From Deltaproteobacteria bacterium (lineage in GTDB: Bacteria; Desulfobacterota; Desulfobaccia; Desulfobaccales; 0-14-0-80-60-11): a stretch of DNA of 7,240 nucleotides. The translations under genes and the position numbers were made by a program. Under the pieces are notes generated by a model. It was not told where the DNA came from, made no database searches, and was given only the letters and a program-made list of their open reading frames with translations. Numbering within the stretch: position 1 is the first letter of the stretch; every line of letters starts with the position of its first letter. Below, piece by piece: positions 1 to 5,811 of the stretch. Where the stretch lies: positions 1 to 7,240 of the forward strand of contig JAKAGH010000160.1 in NCBI GenBank assembly GCA_021817645.1, in the 5' to 3' direction.

Positions 1-495
1 AACCGTCACCTGGAAGAAGAGGTCAGGGCCGGGCGCTTCCGGGAGGACTTATTCTTTCGCCTCAACGTGGTGCAAATTCTCCTGCCCCCCTTAAGAGAAC
101 GCCGGGAGGACATTCCTTTGCTGGCCAAAAGGTTCCTGGCTTTCACCGCCCGGCAGATGGGGCGGCCCACCCCGGAGCTGTCGGCCGCAGCTCTGAAGGC
201 CCTGGAGTCCTATGCCTGGCCCGGGAATATCCGGGAGTTGCGCAACGTCCTGGAACGGGCCGTAATCATCTGGCCCGCCCAGATCATTGAGCCCGAGGCC
301 CTGCCGGAGCCCATCGCGGCCCGGGCCGCGGCCGCACCGGTTTTGGGCGGAGACTATCCCCTGGAGCAGATCGAGAAGGAGCACATCCTCCGGGTCCTGG
401 CCCGGACGGCCACCATGGACGAAGCGGCCCAGGTCCTGGGCATCGATCCCTCCACCCTCTGGCGCAAGCGCAAGAAATATGAAGAGGGGGGGTAA
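1..495 (+). CDS. Sigma-54-dependent NtrC-family regulator, C-terminal part (5' truncated)
   Basis: The reading frame is open from base 1 and ends at TAA 493-495, giving 164 visible residues; the receiver domain and Walker motifs lie outside the window. Visible residues 12-36 carry the end of the AAA+ sigma-54 interaction domain (RFREDLFFRLNVV, then LPPLRERREDIP). Around residue 73 is WPGNIRELRNV, the conserved C-terminal AAA+ signature of enhancer-binding proteins. Residues 122-162 form a Fis-type helix-turn-helix with the core AAQVLGIDPSTLWRKRKKY, a variant I associate with AlgB-like response regulators. Proteins of this family bind palindromic sites about 100 bp upstream and remodel RNA polymerase-sigma-54 using ATP. 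The gene points towards the kdp cluster, and a sigma-54 promoter match lies about 370 bp downstream, so it may control kdp; that link is inference. Family assignment is firm. Whether it has a receiver domain cannot be seen. Confidence 0.93.
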   Translation, partial: NRHLEEEVRAGRFREDLFFRLNVVQILLPPLRERREDIPLLAKRFLAFTARQMGRPTPELSAAALKALESYAWPGNIRELRNVLERAVIIWPAQIIEPEALPEPIAARAAAAPVLGGDYPLEQIEKEHILRVLARTATMDEAAQVLGIDPSTLWRKRKKYEEGG

Positions 496-503
496 GAGAA
501 TCA

Positions 504-582
504 TCCCCCCTTTTCTAAAGGGGGGATGGGGGGATTATATAAGCGCCTGATAATCCCCTAAATCCCCCTTTAGAAAGGGGGA
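504..582. repeat. Large palindromic dispersed repeat (copy 1)
   Basis: Two arms, 504-537 and 551-582, are near-perfect reverse complements around a 13-nt centre. Each arm is itself a hairpin: ccccccttt/aaagggggg with a TCT loop (505-525), and cccccttt/aaaggggg with a 2-nt loop (564-581). The element begins 9 nt after the regulator's stop codon. A diverged copy lies at 5661-5740. There is no T-tract after the stems, so it is not a textbook terminator, but it could end or stabilise the upstream transcript. Confidence 0.85.
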
Positions 583-618
583 CTTTAAAACCTCCGTTCC
601 CGACATCTTACTGGTTGT

Positions 619-658
619 GAACCTAGTTTCAATCTGAAACAGGTTTTGAAATAGGTTC
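619..658. repeat. Nested inverted and direct repeats (GAAAC-AGGTT half-sites)
   Basis: The outer arms at 619-632 and 645-658 are inverted repeats with a one-base offset (GAACCTA-GTTTCAA against GAACCTA-TTTCAAA). Inside lies a perfect palindrome GTTTCA-ATC-TGAAAC at 626-640. Read as half-sites there are three copies of GAAA(C)(T)AGGTT: one inverted (620-630) and two direct (636-645, 648-657) spaced 12 bp apart. No T-run follows. It could be a multi-site operator or a hairpin; function is unknown. Confidence 0.5.
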
Positions 659-672
659 TATGATACCGGTGA

Positions 673-733
673 GTGGCACAGCCTTTCCAGGCTATGCCGA
701 AAAACCCGCACAGGTTGGAAAGCCTGTGCCACC
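673..733. repeat. Palindromic dispersed repeat, GCACAGG-type (copy 1)
   Basis: The unit has two hairpins that are also inverted copies of each other. The left is ggcacagcc / ggctatgcc (675-683 with 690-698). The right is cacaggtt / agcctgtg with a GGAA loop (711-730). The right half recurs in the same orientation at 6719-6744. It is noncoding and of a type commonly scattered between genes. Confidence 0.75.
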
Positions 734-784
734 AAAAAATGGCTAATGCCATCCCTGCATTTTAAACGACACGGTTTCCCCCTA

Positions 785-801
785 TCTTGCATTTTGCAAG
801 A
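785..801. promoter_or_regulatory. Perfect 17-bp palindrome, candidate enhancer (UAS) for an NtrC-type activator
   Basis: TCTTGCA-TTT-TGCAAGA has perfect 7-bp arms. Its centre (793) lies about 95 bp upstream of the transcription start predicted from the sigma-54 motif at 862-877, which is in the range where enhancer-binding proteins act. There is no T-tract, and it lies between two apparently unrelated repeats. The binding protein is unknown; the regulator at the window start is the obvious candidate. Confidence 0.4.
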
Positions 802-861
802 CAGGTACTTCCCCCCATTATTCATCATACTGAATTAATTGATAATTTAAATGGCCCAGTC

Positions 862-877
862 TGGCCCCTTCCTTGCA
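862..877 (+). promoter_or_regulatory. Sigma-54 (-24/-12) promoter
   Basis: TGGCCCCTTCCTTGCA matches the consensus TGGCAC-N5-TTGCA at every position but one (C for A in the -24 element). The invariant GG (863-864) and GC (875-876) have exactly the required 10 bases between them. Transcription would start near 888 and read into the TPR-kdpFABC genes. It would explain the operon's promoter and fits the sigma-54 activator gene upstream. No experiment supports it; the match is by eye. Confidence 0.6.
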
Positions 878-899
878 TCCTCTCTTGATGATGCTTCTT

Positions 900-1098
900 A
901 TACCGAGTTGCAATCAAACGACAATTATCCTGTAGGGGCGGACCCGCGTGTCCGCCCTGACGGTCGCAAATACCACTGCGTTAATTCTACGATCGTATTG
1001 ATTTTTAGGGACCGGGGGATTGTGTTTTTGCGTGCGTCTAGGGGGCACACCTGCATGCTCCCCTACGAATCCGCGGCTGTTTGATTGCAACTCGATAT
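900..1098. mobile_element. MITE-like element with perfect 16-bp terminal inverted repeats
   Basis: The ends CGAGTTGCAATCAAAC (904-919) and its exact reverse complement (1079-1094) bound a 191-bp unit; the match extends to 20 bp with one mismatch (900-919 and 1079-1098). TA dinucleotides sit symmetrically just outside (901-902 and 1096-1097), compatible with a TA target duplication as made by IS630/Tc1-type transposases. There is no transposase gene. The interior has two further hairpins: gggcggac/gtccgccc (936-943 with 950-957) and an imperfect one at 1039-1065. Non-autonomous element identity is likely; the parent transposase family is a guess. Confidence 0.7.
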
Positions 1099-1135
1099 TA
1101 AGGGGATGTCCCGTGCCTGGAGGGGTGGGGAGGTC

Positions 1136-1564
1136 ATGAACAGACTCAGAATATTTAAGATCATTTTTTTTACCATGATTTTCCTGGGAGTAATGGAAGT
1201 GGCCTGGGCCCAGGAGCAGGCCCAGGATTTCCTTGATCAGGGCCGGAAGTTCCTGAACGCGGGCCGGTACCTCCAGGCTGCCAAGTCTTATAAACAAGCG
1301 ATTCTGCTGCAGCCCAACCTGGAACCGGCCTATCTGGGGTTGAAAAGGGCGTATGAGCGCCTTACTTATTGGAAACAGATAGACGAAGCCCATCGACTCT
1401 TGAAGGATCTGAGTCCGGACGATGCCGTGGGCCATTATGGTCTGGGACTGCTGTACTTCGAAAAGGGTGATTATGGTTACGCCCAGGATGAATGCCTGTT
1501 TCTCCAAAAACTGGACCCGGCCCTGGCCCAACGGTTGAATGGGGCTAATCAACAGAGAAGATGA
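1136..1564 (+). CDS. Small exported TPR protein
   Basis: The 142-residue product has a signal peptide at residues 1-25 (MNRLRIFKIIFF..., ending AWA before QEQ). Three tetratricopeptide repeats follow: about 28-60 (ALWMLP-like pattern with GRKFLNAGRYLQAAKSYKQA), 61-94, and 95-128 (YGLGLLYFEKGDYGYAQDE). It probably acts as a periplasmic or membrane-attached protein-binding scaffold; the partner is unknown. I chose ATG 1136 because it begins the signal peptide. A TTG at 1085 lies inside the MITE end and would bury the signal. GGAGG at 1119-1123 is 12 nt away and another at 1129-1133 is very close, so the ribosome site is not ideal. It ends 30 nt before the first kdp small peptide gene and is probably co-transcribed with kdp. 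No TPR protein is a standard Kdp component, so its role there is open. Confidence 0.82.
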   Translation: MNRLRIFKIIFFTMIFLGVMEVAWAQEQAQDFLDQGRKFLNAGRYLQAAKSYKQAILLQPNLEPAYLGLKRAYERLTYWKQIDEAHRLLKDLSPDDAVGHYGLGLLYFEKGDYGYAQDECLFLQKLDPALAQRLNGANQQRR

Positions 1565-1594
1565 TCTGACCAAAGAGATCAAAGAGGGAAATTT

Positions 1595-1678
1595 ATGCTG
1601 GACCTGGTTCTGCTAGGCGTTTTATTGGTATTTTTCGCGGTCTCCTGGGCTTATGTGGCCGGCGCCGACAGGTTGTGA
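1595..1678 (+). CDS. KdpF-like one-helix membrane peptide (27 aa), unassigned
   Basis: ATG 1595 to TGA 1676-1678 encodes MLDLVLLGVLLVFFAVSWAY followed by VAGADRL. It is one hydrophobic helix with a short polar tail. A good Shine-Dalgarno (GAGG at 1584-1587) lies 7 nt before the start. Its stop codon overlaps the Shine-Dalgarno of kdpF (AGGAG, 1678-1682), so the two are likely translationally coupled. The tail resembles a Y-V-x-G-C-D-R-L ending that I recall from unnamed small ORFs before kdpF in other bacteria; this is memory only. KdpF itself is the next gene, so this is a second small peptide, possibly another stabilising subunit of the pump. It is too short for most gene callers. Confidence 0.65.
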   Translation: MLDLVLLGVLLVFFAVSWAYVAGADRL

Positions 1679-1688
1679 GGAGAAAAAT

Positions 1689-1778
1689 ATGACTTGGGAA
1701 TATGCCCTCGAAGGCATAATGGCGCTGTTGCTGCTGGGGTACCTGGTGTACGCCCTGCTGTGGCCCGAGCGGTTCTAG
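1689..1778 (+). CDS. kdpF: K+-transporting ATPase subunit F
   Basis: ATG 1689 to TAG 1776-1778 encodes 29 residues, the usual KdpF length. The helix contains LLLLGYLVYALLWPERF, closely matching the family core (LLGYLVYAL followed by a short acidic or aromatic tail). KdpF is a single-helix lipid-like peptide that stabilises the KdpABC complex in the inner membrane. It has a Shine-Dalgarno AGGAG at 1678-1682 with 6-nt spacing. Its stop codon overlaps the kdpA ribosome-binding site, giving the tight F-A coupling typical of kdp operons. Confidence 0.9.
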   Translation: MTWEYALEGIMALLLLGYLVYALLWPERF

Positions 1779-1786
1779 GAGGCGGC

Positions 1787-3601
1787 ATGACCATCAACGG
1801 CTGGCTCCAGATATCGATATTCTTCTTGGTAATATTAGCGCTGACCAAGCCCCTGGGGACCTATTTATACCGGGTCTTCGAGAGCCCGGAGAAGCCTCTG
1901 CCCCGGGTCTTTGGACCTCTGGAACGGTGGAGCTTCCGGCTCTGCGGGGTGGACCCGGAAGCGGAGCAGACCTGGAAGGAATATACCCTGGCCCTGCTCC
2001 TCTTCAGCCTGGTGGGACTGCTGGTGACTTACGCCATCTTGAGGCTCCAGCATTTTCTCCCTTTCAACCCCCAGGCGCTGGGACCGGTGCCCCCGGACCT
2101 GGCCTTTAACACCGCCGCGAGCTTCACCACCAACACCAACTGGCAGGCCTATGGCGGCGAGAGCACCATGAGTTACTTCTCCCAGATGGCGGCCCTGGCC
2201 TGGCATAACTTCATTTCCGCGGCCGCGGGCCTGGGCGTGGCCCTGGCCCTGGCCCGGGGCATCACCCGCCGGGCTGCCAAAGGCGGAGAAGCCCCGCGCA
2301 CCCTCGGCAACTTTTGGGCCGACCTGATCAGGTCCATCAATTATGTCTTCTTGCCCATCTGTGTGGCCGCAGCCCTGGTGCTGGTGTCCCAGGGGGTGAT
2401 TCAGAACTTGAAGCCCTATGAAACCGTGAAGCTGATGGATCCTTACAGCGCCCGGGTGACCAAAAAGGATGCCAGCGGCCAGGAAGTAAAGGATGAAAAA
2501 GGCAATACGGTGATGGAAGCGGTCAAGGTCGAGACCCAGACCATCCCTCTGGGGCCGGTGGCCTCCCAGGAGGTCATCAAAGAATTCGGCATCAATGGCG
2601 GCGGCTTTTTCAACGCCAACAGCGCCCACCCTTTTGAGAACCCCACTCCGATTACCAACTTTCTGGAAATGATCCTCATTTTTGCGCTCCCCGCGGCCCT
2701 GACCTATACCTATGGCCGCATGGCCGGGGATCAGAAGGAGGGCTGGGTGATTTTCGGCGCCATGGCGCTCCTCTTCCTGGTGGGGGTGGGAGTAACGTAT
2801 TGGGCCGAGGCCCGGCCCAATGCCGCGCTGGCCGGGCTGGGCGTGGAGCAGAGCGCGGGCAACCTGGAAGGCAAGGAGACGCGGTTCGGCATCGCCAACT
2901 CTTCGCTTTTCGCCACTGTCACCACCGATTGCTCCTGCGGTGCGGTGAACGCCATGCACGATAGCTTCACCCCCCTGGGGGGCTTGGTGCCCCTGGTAAA
3001 TATTCAATTGGGCGAGGTCATCTTCGGCGGCGTGGGCGCGGGGCTCTACGGCATGCTGGTCTTCGTCATCCTGGCGGTCTTCATCGCCGGCCTGATGGTA
3101 GGCCGCACCCCGGAATACCTGGGGAAAAAGATCGAAAGCCGGGAGATCAAATATGCCATGCTCTACGTGCTGATCTTTCCCCTGATCATCCTGAGCTTCG
3201 CAGCCTGGGCCGCGGTGGCTCCCTATGCCCTGTCATCTTTAAATAATGCGGGGCCCCACGGCCTGAGCGAAATCCTTTACGCCTTCTCCAGCGCCGCGGG
3301 CAACAACGGCTCTGCGTTTGCCGGCCTGAACGCCAACACCCCCTGGTGGAACCTCACCCTGGGTCTGGCCATGCTGGCGGGGCGCTTCTGGATGATGATC
3401 CCGGTGCTGGCCATGGCGGGGGCCATGGTGGGCAAGAAGACCGTGCCCCCCAGCCTGGGGACTTTCCCCACTAATGGCGGGCTGTTTCTGGGCCTCCTGG
3501 TGGGGGTGATCCTCATCGTCGGGGCCTTGACTTTTTTCCCGGTCCTGTCCCTGGGTCCGGTGCTGGAAGAATTCCTGGCTCGCCAGGGGAAGTTTTTCTA
3601 A
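1787..3601 (+). CDS. kdpA: K+-transporting ATPase subunit A (potassium-binding channel-like subunit)
   Basis: The 604-residue polytopic membrane protein takes up K+ through four quasi-repeats, each with a selectivity-filter loop. All four are intact: TTNTNWQ (residues 114-120), GINGGGFFNAN (268-278) followed by HPFENPT, CSCGAVNAMHDSF (382-394), and AAGNNGSAFAG (503-513). ATG 1787 was chosen because it follows AGGAGG (1777-1782) by 4 nt and opens with a normal first helix; a 31-residue in-frame upstream extension to 1694 only reads through kdpF. At 604 residues it is longer than the E. coli protein (557 as I recall). Most of the excess is a Lys/Glu-rich hydrophilic insert at about 216-253 between filters 1 and 2. 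The third filter reads DCSCG, adding a cysteine beside the usual one. It is followed 10 nt later by kdpB. Confidence 0.98.
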   Translation: MTINGWLQISIFFLVILALTKPLGTYLYRVFESPEKPLPRVFGPLERWSFRLCGVDPEAEQTWKEYTLALLLFSLVGLLVTYAILRLQHFLPFNPQALGPVPPDLAFNTAASFTTNTNWQAYGGESTMSYFSQMAALAWHNFISAAAGLGVALALARGITRRAAKGGEAPRTLGNFWADLIRSINYVFLPICVAAALVLVSQGVIQNLKPYETVKLMDPYSARVTKKDASGQEVKDEKGNTVMEAVKVETQTIPLGPVASQEVIKEFGINGGGFFNANSAHPFENPTPITNFLEMILIFALPAALTYTYGRMAGDQKEGWVIFGAMALLFLVGVGVTYWAEARPNAALAGLGVEQSAGNLEGKETRFGIANSSLFATVTTDCSCGAVNAMHDSFTPLGGLVPLVNIQLGEVIFGGVGAGLYGMLVFVILAVFIAGLMVGRTPEYLGKKIESREIKYAMLYVLIFPLIILSFAAWAAVAPYALSSLNNAGPHGLSEILYAFSSAAGNNGSAFAGLNANTPWWNLTLGLAMLAGRFWMMIPVLAMAGAMVGKKTVPPSLGTFPTNGGLFLGLLVGVILIVGALTFFPVLSLGPVLEEFLARQGKFF

Positions 3602-3611
3602 GGATAAAAAA

Positions 3612-5657
3612 ATGACTGTGCATCCCCGACAGGAAATTTCCCTGTTCAACCGCGCCATCCTGGGTCCTGCGGCCTGGGACAGCCTGAAAAAGCTCTCGCC
3701 CCATCTGGTCATCAAAAACCCGGTGATGTTCGTGGTGGAAGTGGGCGCGGTTCTTACCTCCATTCTCTGGCTGCGGGACTTCTTCGCCGCGTCCCGCTCG
3801 GAATCTTTATGGTTCACCGGGCAGGTGTGTATCTGGCTTTGGTTCACGGTGGTCTTTGCAAACCTGGCGGAAGCGGTGGCCGAAGGCCGGGGCAAGGCCC
3901 AGGCCGCGGAATTGAAGAAGATGCGCCTGGAGATCATGGCCCGCAAAATGGAGGACGGCAAAGAAGTTAAAGTCCCGGCCTCCCGGCTCCGCCGGGGAGA
4001 TCTGGTGGTGGCGGAGGCCGGAGACTACATCCCCGGCGACGGCGACGTCATCGAAGGTATCGCCTCGGTGGACGAATCCGCGGTGACCGGGGAATCCGCA
4101 CCGGTCATCCGGGAAGCCGGGGGCGATCGCTCCGCGGTCACCGGGGGCACCAAGGTGCTCTCCGACCGGATTGTGGTGCGGATTACCGCCGACCCCGGAG
4201 ATTCCTTCCTGGATAAGATGATCGCGTTGGTGGAAGGTGCGGTGCGGCAAAAAACCCCCAATGAGATCGCCCTGCACATCCTGCTGGTGGGCCTGACCAT
4301 TATCTTTCTCATCGCCTGCGTTACCCTGGTGCCGGTGGCGGCTTATTCCAAAGTCAGCCTCTCCGCCACCGTGATTGCGGCGTTGCTGGTGTGCCTGATT
4401 CCTACCACTATCGGGGGGCTGCTCTCCGCCATCGGCATTGCCGGCATGGACCGGTTGATCCGCAAAAATGTCCTGGCCATGAGCGGCCGGGCAGTGGAGG
4501 CCGCGGGCGACGTGGACACGCTGCTCCTGGACAAGACCGGCACCATCACCCTGGGGGCCCGCATGGCCTCGGAGCTGATCCCGGCGCCGGGGATTCCGGC
4601 CCCGGAATTAGCTCTGGCCGCGGGCGTGGCCAGTTTTGCGGATGAAACCCCCGAAGGCCGGTCCATTGTTGAGTTTGTTATAAGGAATTATGGGCTGACC
4701 GAGGCCGACCTGAAGCCCCCCGGGGCTCAGTTCATTCCCTTCAGCGCCCACACCCGCATGAGCGGCTGTGATGTTGGCGGCGAGAGCATCCGCAAGGGCG
4801 CGGGGGACAGCATCATCACCCATGTGCGGGATCAGGGCGGGGAGATTCCCGGGGACATCGCTTCCATCCTGGATGGCATCGGCGACGCCGGGGGCACGCC
4901 CCTGGTGGTCTCGCAAAATAATAGAATCATGGGGGTGATCCACCTCAAGGATATCGTCAAACAGGATATCCAGGAGCGCTTCCTGCGCTTCCGGGCCATG
5001 GGCATCAAAACCGTGATGATCACCGGCGATAATCCCCGCACCGCGGCCACCATCGCCCGGGAAGCGGGGGTGGACGATTTCCTGGCCGAAGCCACGCCGG
5101 AGCGCAAAATGCGCCTCATCAAGGAGGAGCAGGCCAAAGGCAAGATGGTGGCCATGACCGGCGACGGCACCAACGACGCCCCGGCCCTGGCCCAGGCCGA
5201 CGTGGGCATGGCCATGAACACCGGCACCCAGGCCGCCAAAGAGGCGGGGAACATGATCGACCTGGACTCCAACCCCACCAAGCTCCTGGAAGTGGTGGAA
5301 GTGGGCAAGCAGTTGCTCATGACCCGGGGGGCCTTGACCACCTTTTCCGTGGCCAACGACGTGGCCAAGTATTTTGCCATCCTCCCGGCCATGTTCGTGG
5401 CGGTTTATCCGGAGATTGCGCCTCTCAATCTCATGGGTCTGACCTCTCCCCAGAGCGCCATCCTCTCCGCGGTCATTTTTAACGCCCTGATCATCGTGCT
5501 GCTCATCCCCCTGGCCTTGAAGGGGGTGCGCTACCGGCCCCTGGGCGCGGGCGTCCTGCTGCGGCGGTTGCTGTTGATCTATGGCGTGGGGGGGCTCATC
5601 GCTCCCTTTGTGGGCATCAAGCTCATTGATATGTTGTTGGCGGGATTTGGTTTATAA
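3612..5657 (+). CDS. kdpB: K+-transporting P-type ATPase subunit B
   Basis: This catalytic subunit hydrolyses ATP to drive K+ import with KdpA. Its 681 residues align with E. coli KdpB numbering almost residue for residue. The A domain has TGES at 159-162, including Ser162, the site reported as an inhibitory phosphorylation site in E. coli. TM4 carries CLIPTTIGG (261-269). The phosphorylated aspartate is D307 in DKTGT. The N domain has F377, S384 and K395 (KGA). The P domain has MITGDN (469-474) and GDGTNDAP (517-524). TM5 keeps D583 and K586, which link ATP hydrolysis to ion transfer. Seven transmembrane segments are apparent (about 35-56, 67-88, 219-245, 251-277, 576-605, 612-636, 650-676). 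AAGGA overlaps the kdpA stop and serves as ribosome site. Nothing suggests loss of function. A repeat element begins 3 nt after the stop. Confidence 0.99.
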   Translation: MTVHPRQEISLFNRAILGPAAWDSLKKLSPHLVIKNPVMFVVEVGAVLTSILWLRDFFAASRSESLWFTGQVCIWLWFTVVFANLAEAVAEGRGKAQAAELKKMRLEIMARKMEDGKEVKVPASRLRRGDLVVAEAGDYIPGDGDVIEGIASVDESAVTGESAPVIREAGGDRSAVTGGTKVLSDRIVVRITADPGDSFLDKMIALVEGAVRQKTPNEIALHILLVGLTIIFLIACVTLVPVAAYSKVSLSATVIAALLVCLIPTTIGGLLSAIGIAGMDRLIRKNVLAMSGRAVEAAGDVDTLLLDKTGTITLGARMASELIPAPGIPAPELALAAGVASFADETPEGRSIVEFVIRNYGLTEADLKPPGAQFIPFSAHTRMSGCDVGGESIRKGAGDSIITHVRDQGGEIPGDIASILDGIGDAGGTPLVVSQNNRIMGVIHLKDIVKQDIQERFLRFRAMGIKTVMITGDNPRTAATIAREAGVDDFLAEATPERKMRLIKEEQAKGKMVAMTGDGTNDAPALAQADVGMAMNTGTQAAKEAGNMIDLDSNPTKLLEVVEVGKQLLMTRGALTTFSVANDVAKYFAILPAMFVAVYPEIAPLNLMGLTSPQSAILSAVIFNALIIVLLIPLALKGVRYRPLGAGVLLRRLLLIYGVGGLIAPFVGIKLIDMLLAGFGL

Positions 5658-5660
5658 GAA

Positions 5661-5740
5661 TCTCCCCCCTTTTCTAAAGGGGGGCAGGGGGGATTATGCA
5701 ACTCCCGGATAATCATCATAATTCCCCCTTTATCAAGAGA
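5661..5740. repeat. Large palindromic dispersed repeat (copy 2, right arm diverged)
   Basis: The left arm (5661-5696) nearly repeats 501-537, including the 9-bp hairpin ccccccttt/aaagggggg with a TCT loop (5664-5684). The right arm (5708-5740) is decayed: it keeps gataat and attccccctttat but loses the closing G-run. It fills most of the kdpB-kdpC gap and could attenuate or stabilise the mRNA there. Confidence 0.75.
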
Positions 5741-5748
5741 ACCTAACC

Positions 5749-5770
5749 GGTGCGCAGGGCGCACCCTACA
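5749..5770 (-). repeat. Short hairpin repeat, GTAGGGTGCG family (copy in kdpB-kdpC gap)
   Basis: The hairpin is ggtgcgc/gcgcacc with an AGG loop (5749-5765). Read on the minus strand, TGTAGGGTGCG-N5-CGCACC is the same 22-nt unit found on the plus strand at 6471-6492 and, with changes, at 6604-6625. It is followed by two tandem ACATCGA heptamers (5774-5787) just upstream of the kdpC ribosome site. Confidence 0.7.
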
Positions 5771-5811
5771 GAAACATCGAACATCGAACTGTTTGGACCA
5801 GGGAGAATAAC

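Noticed and set aside
674..689. TGGCAC-AGCCT-TTCCA as a second sigma-54 promoter
   Set aside because: The required GC of the -12 element is CC, and the sequence lies inside a dispersed hairpin repeat that recurs elsewhere.
851..1084. 77-codon plus-strand reading frame
   Set aside because: It runs through the sigma-54 promoter motif and the MITE-like element, has no recognisable protein features, and starts without a ribosome site.
888..1135. Cyclic-di-AMP (ydaO type) or other K+ riboswitch in the kdp leader
   Set aside because: I see none of the conserved riboswitch segments, and most of the leader is the MITE-like element.
914..1582. 222-codon minus-strand reading frame
   Set aside because: It is antisense to the TPR gene and to the MITE, and its sequence has no domain I recognise; it is a shadow frame.
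1694..1786. 31-residue N-terminal extension of KdpA
   Set aside because: It only reads kdpF out of frame. ATG 1787 has a proper Shine-Dalgarno and starts the conserved first helix.
1865..3007. 380-codon minus-strand reading frame inside kdpA
   Set aside because: It is antisense to a clearly coding, strongly conserved gene and arises from GC-rich codon use.
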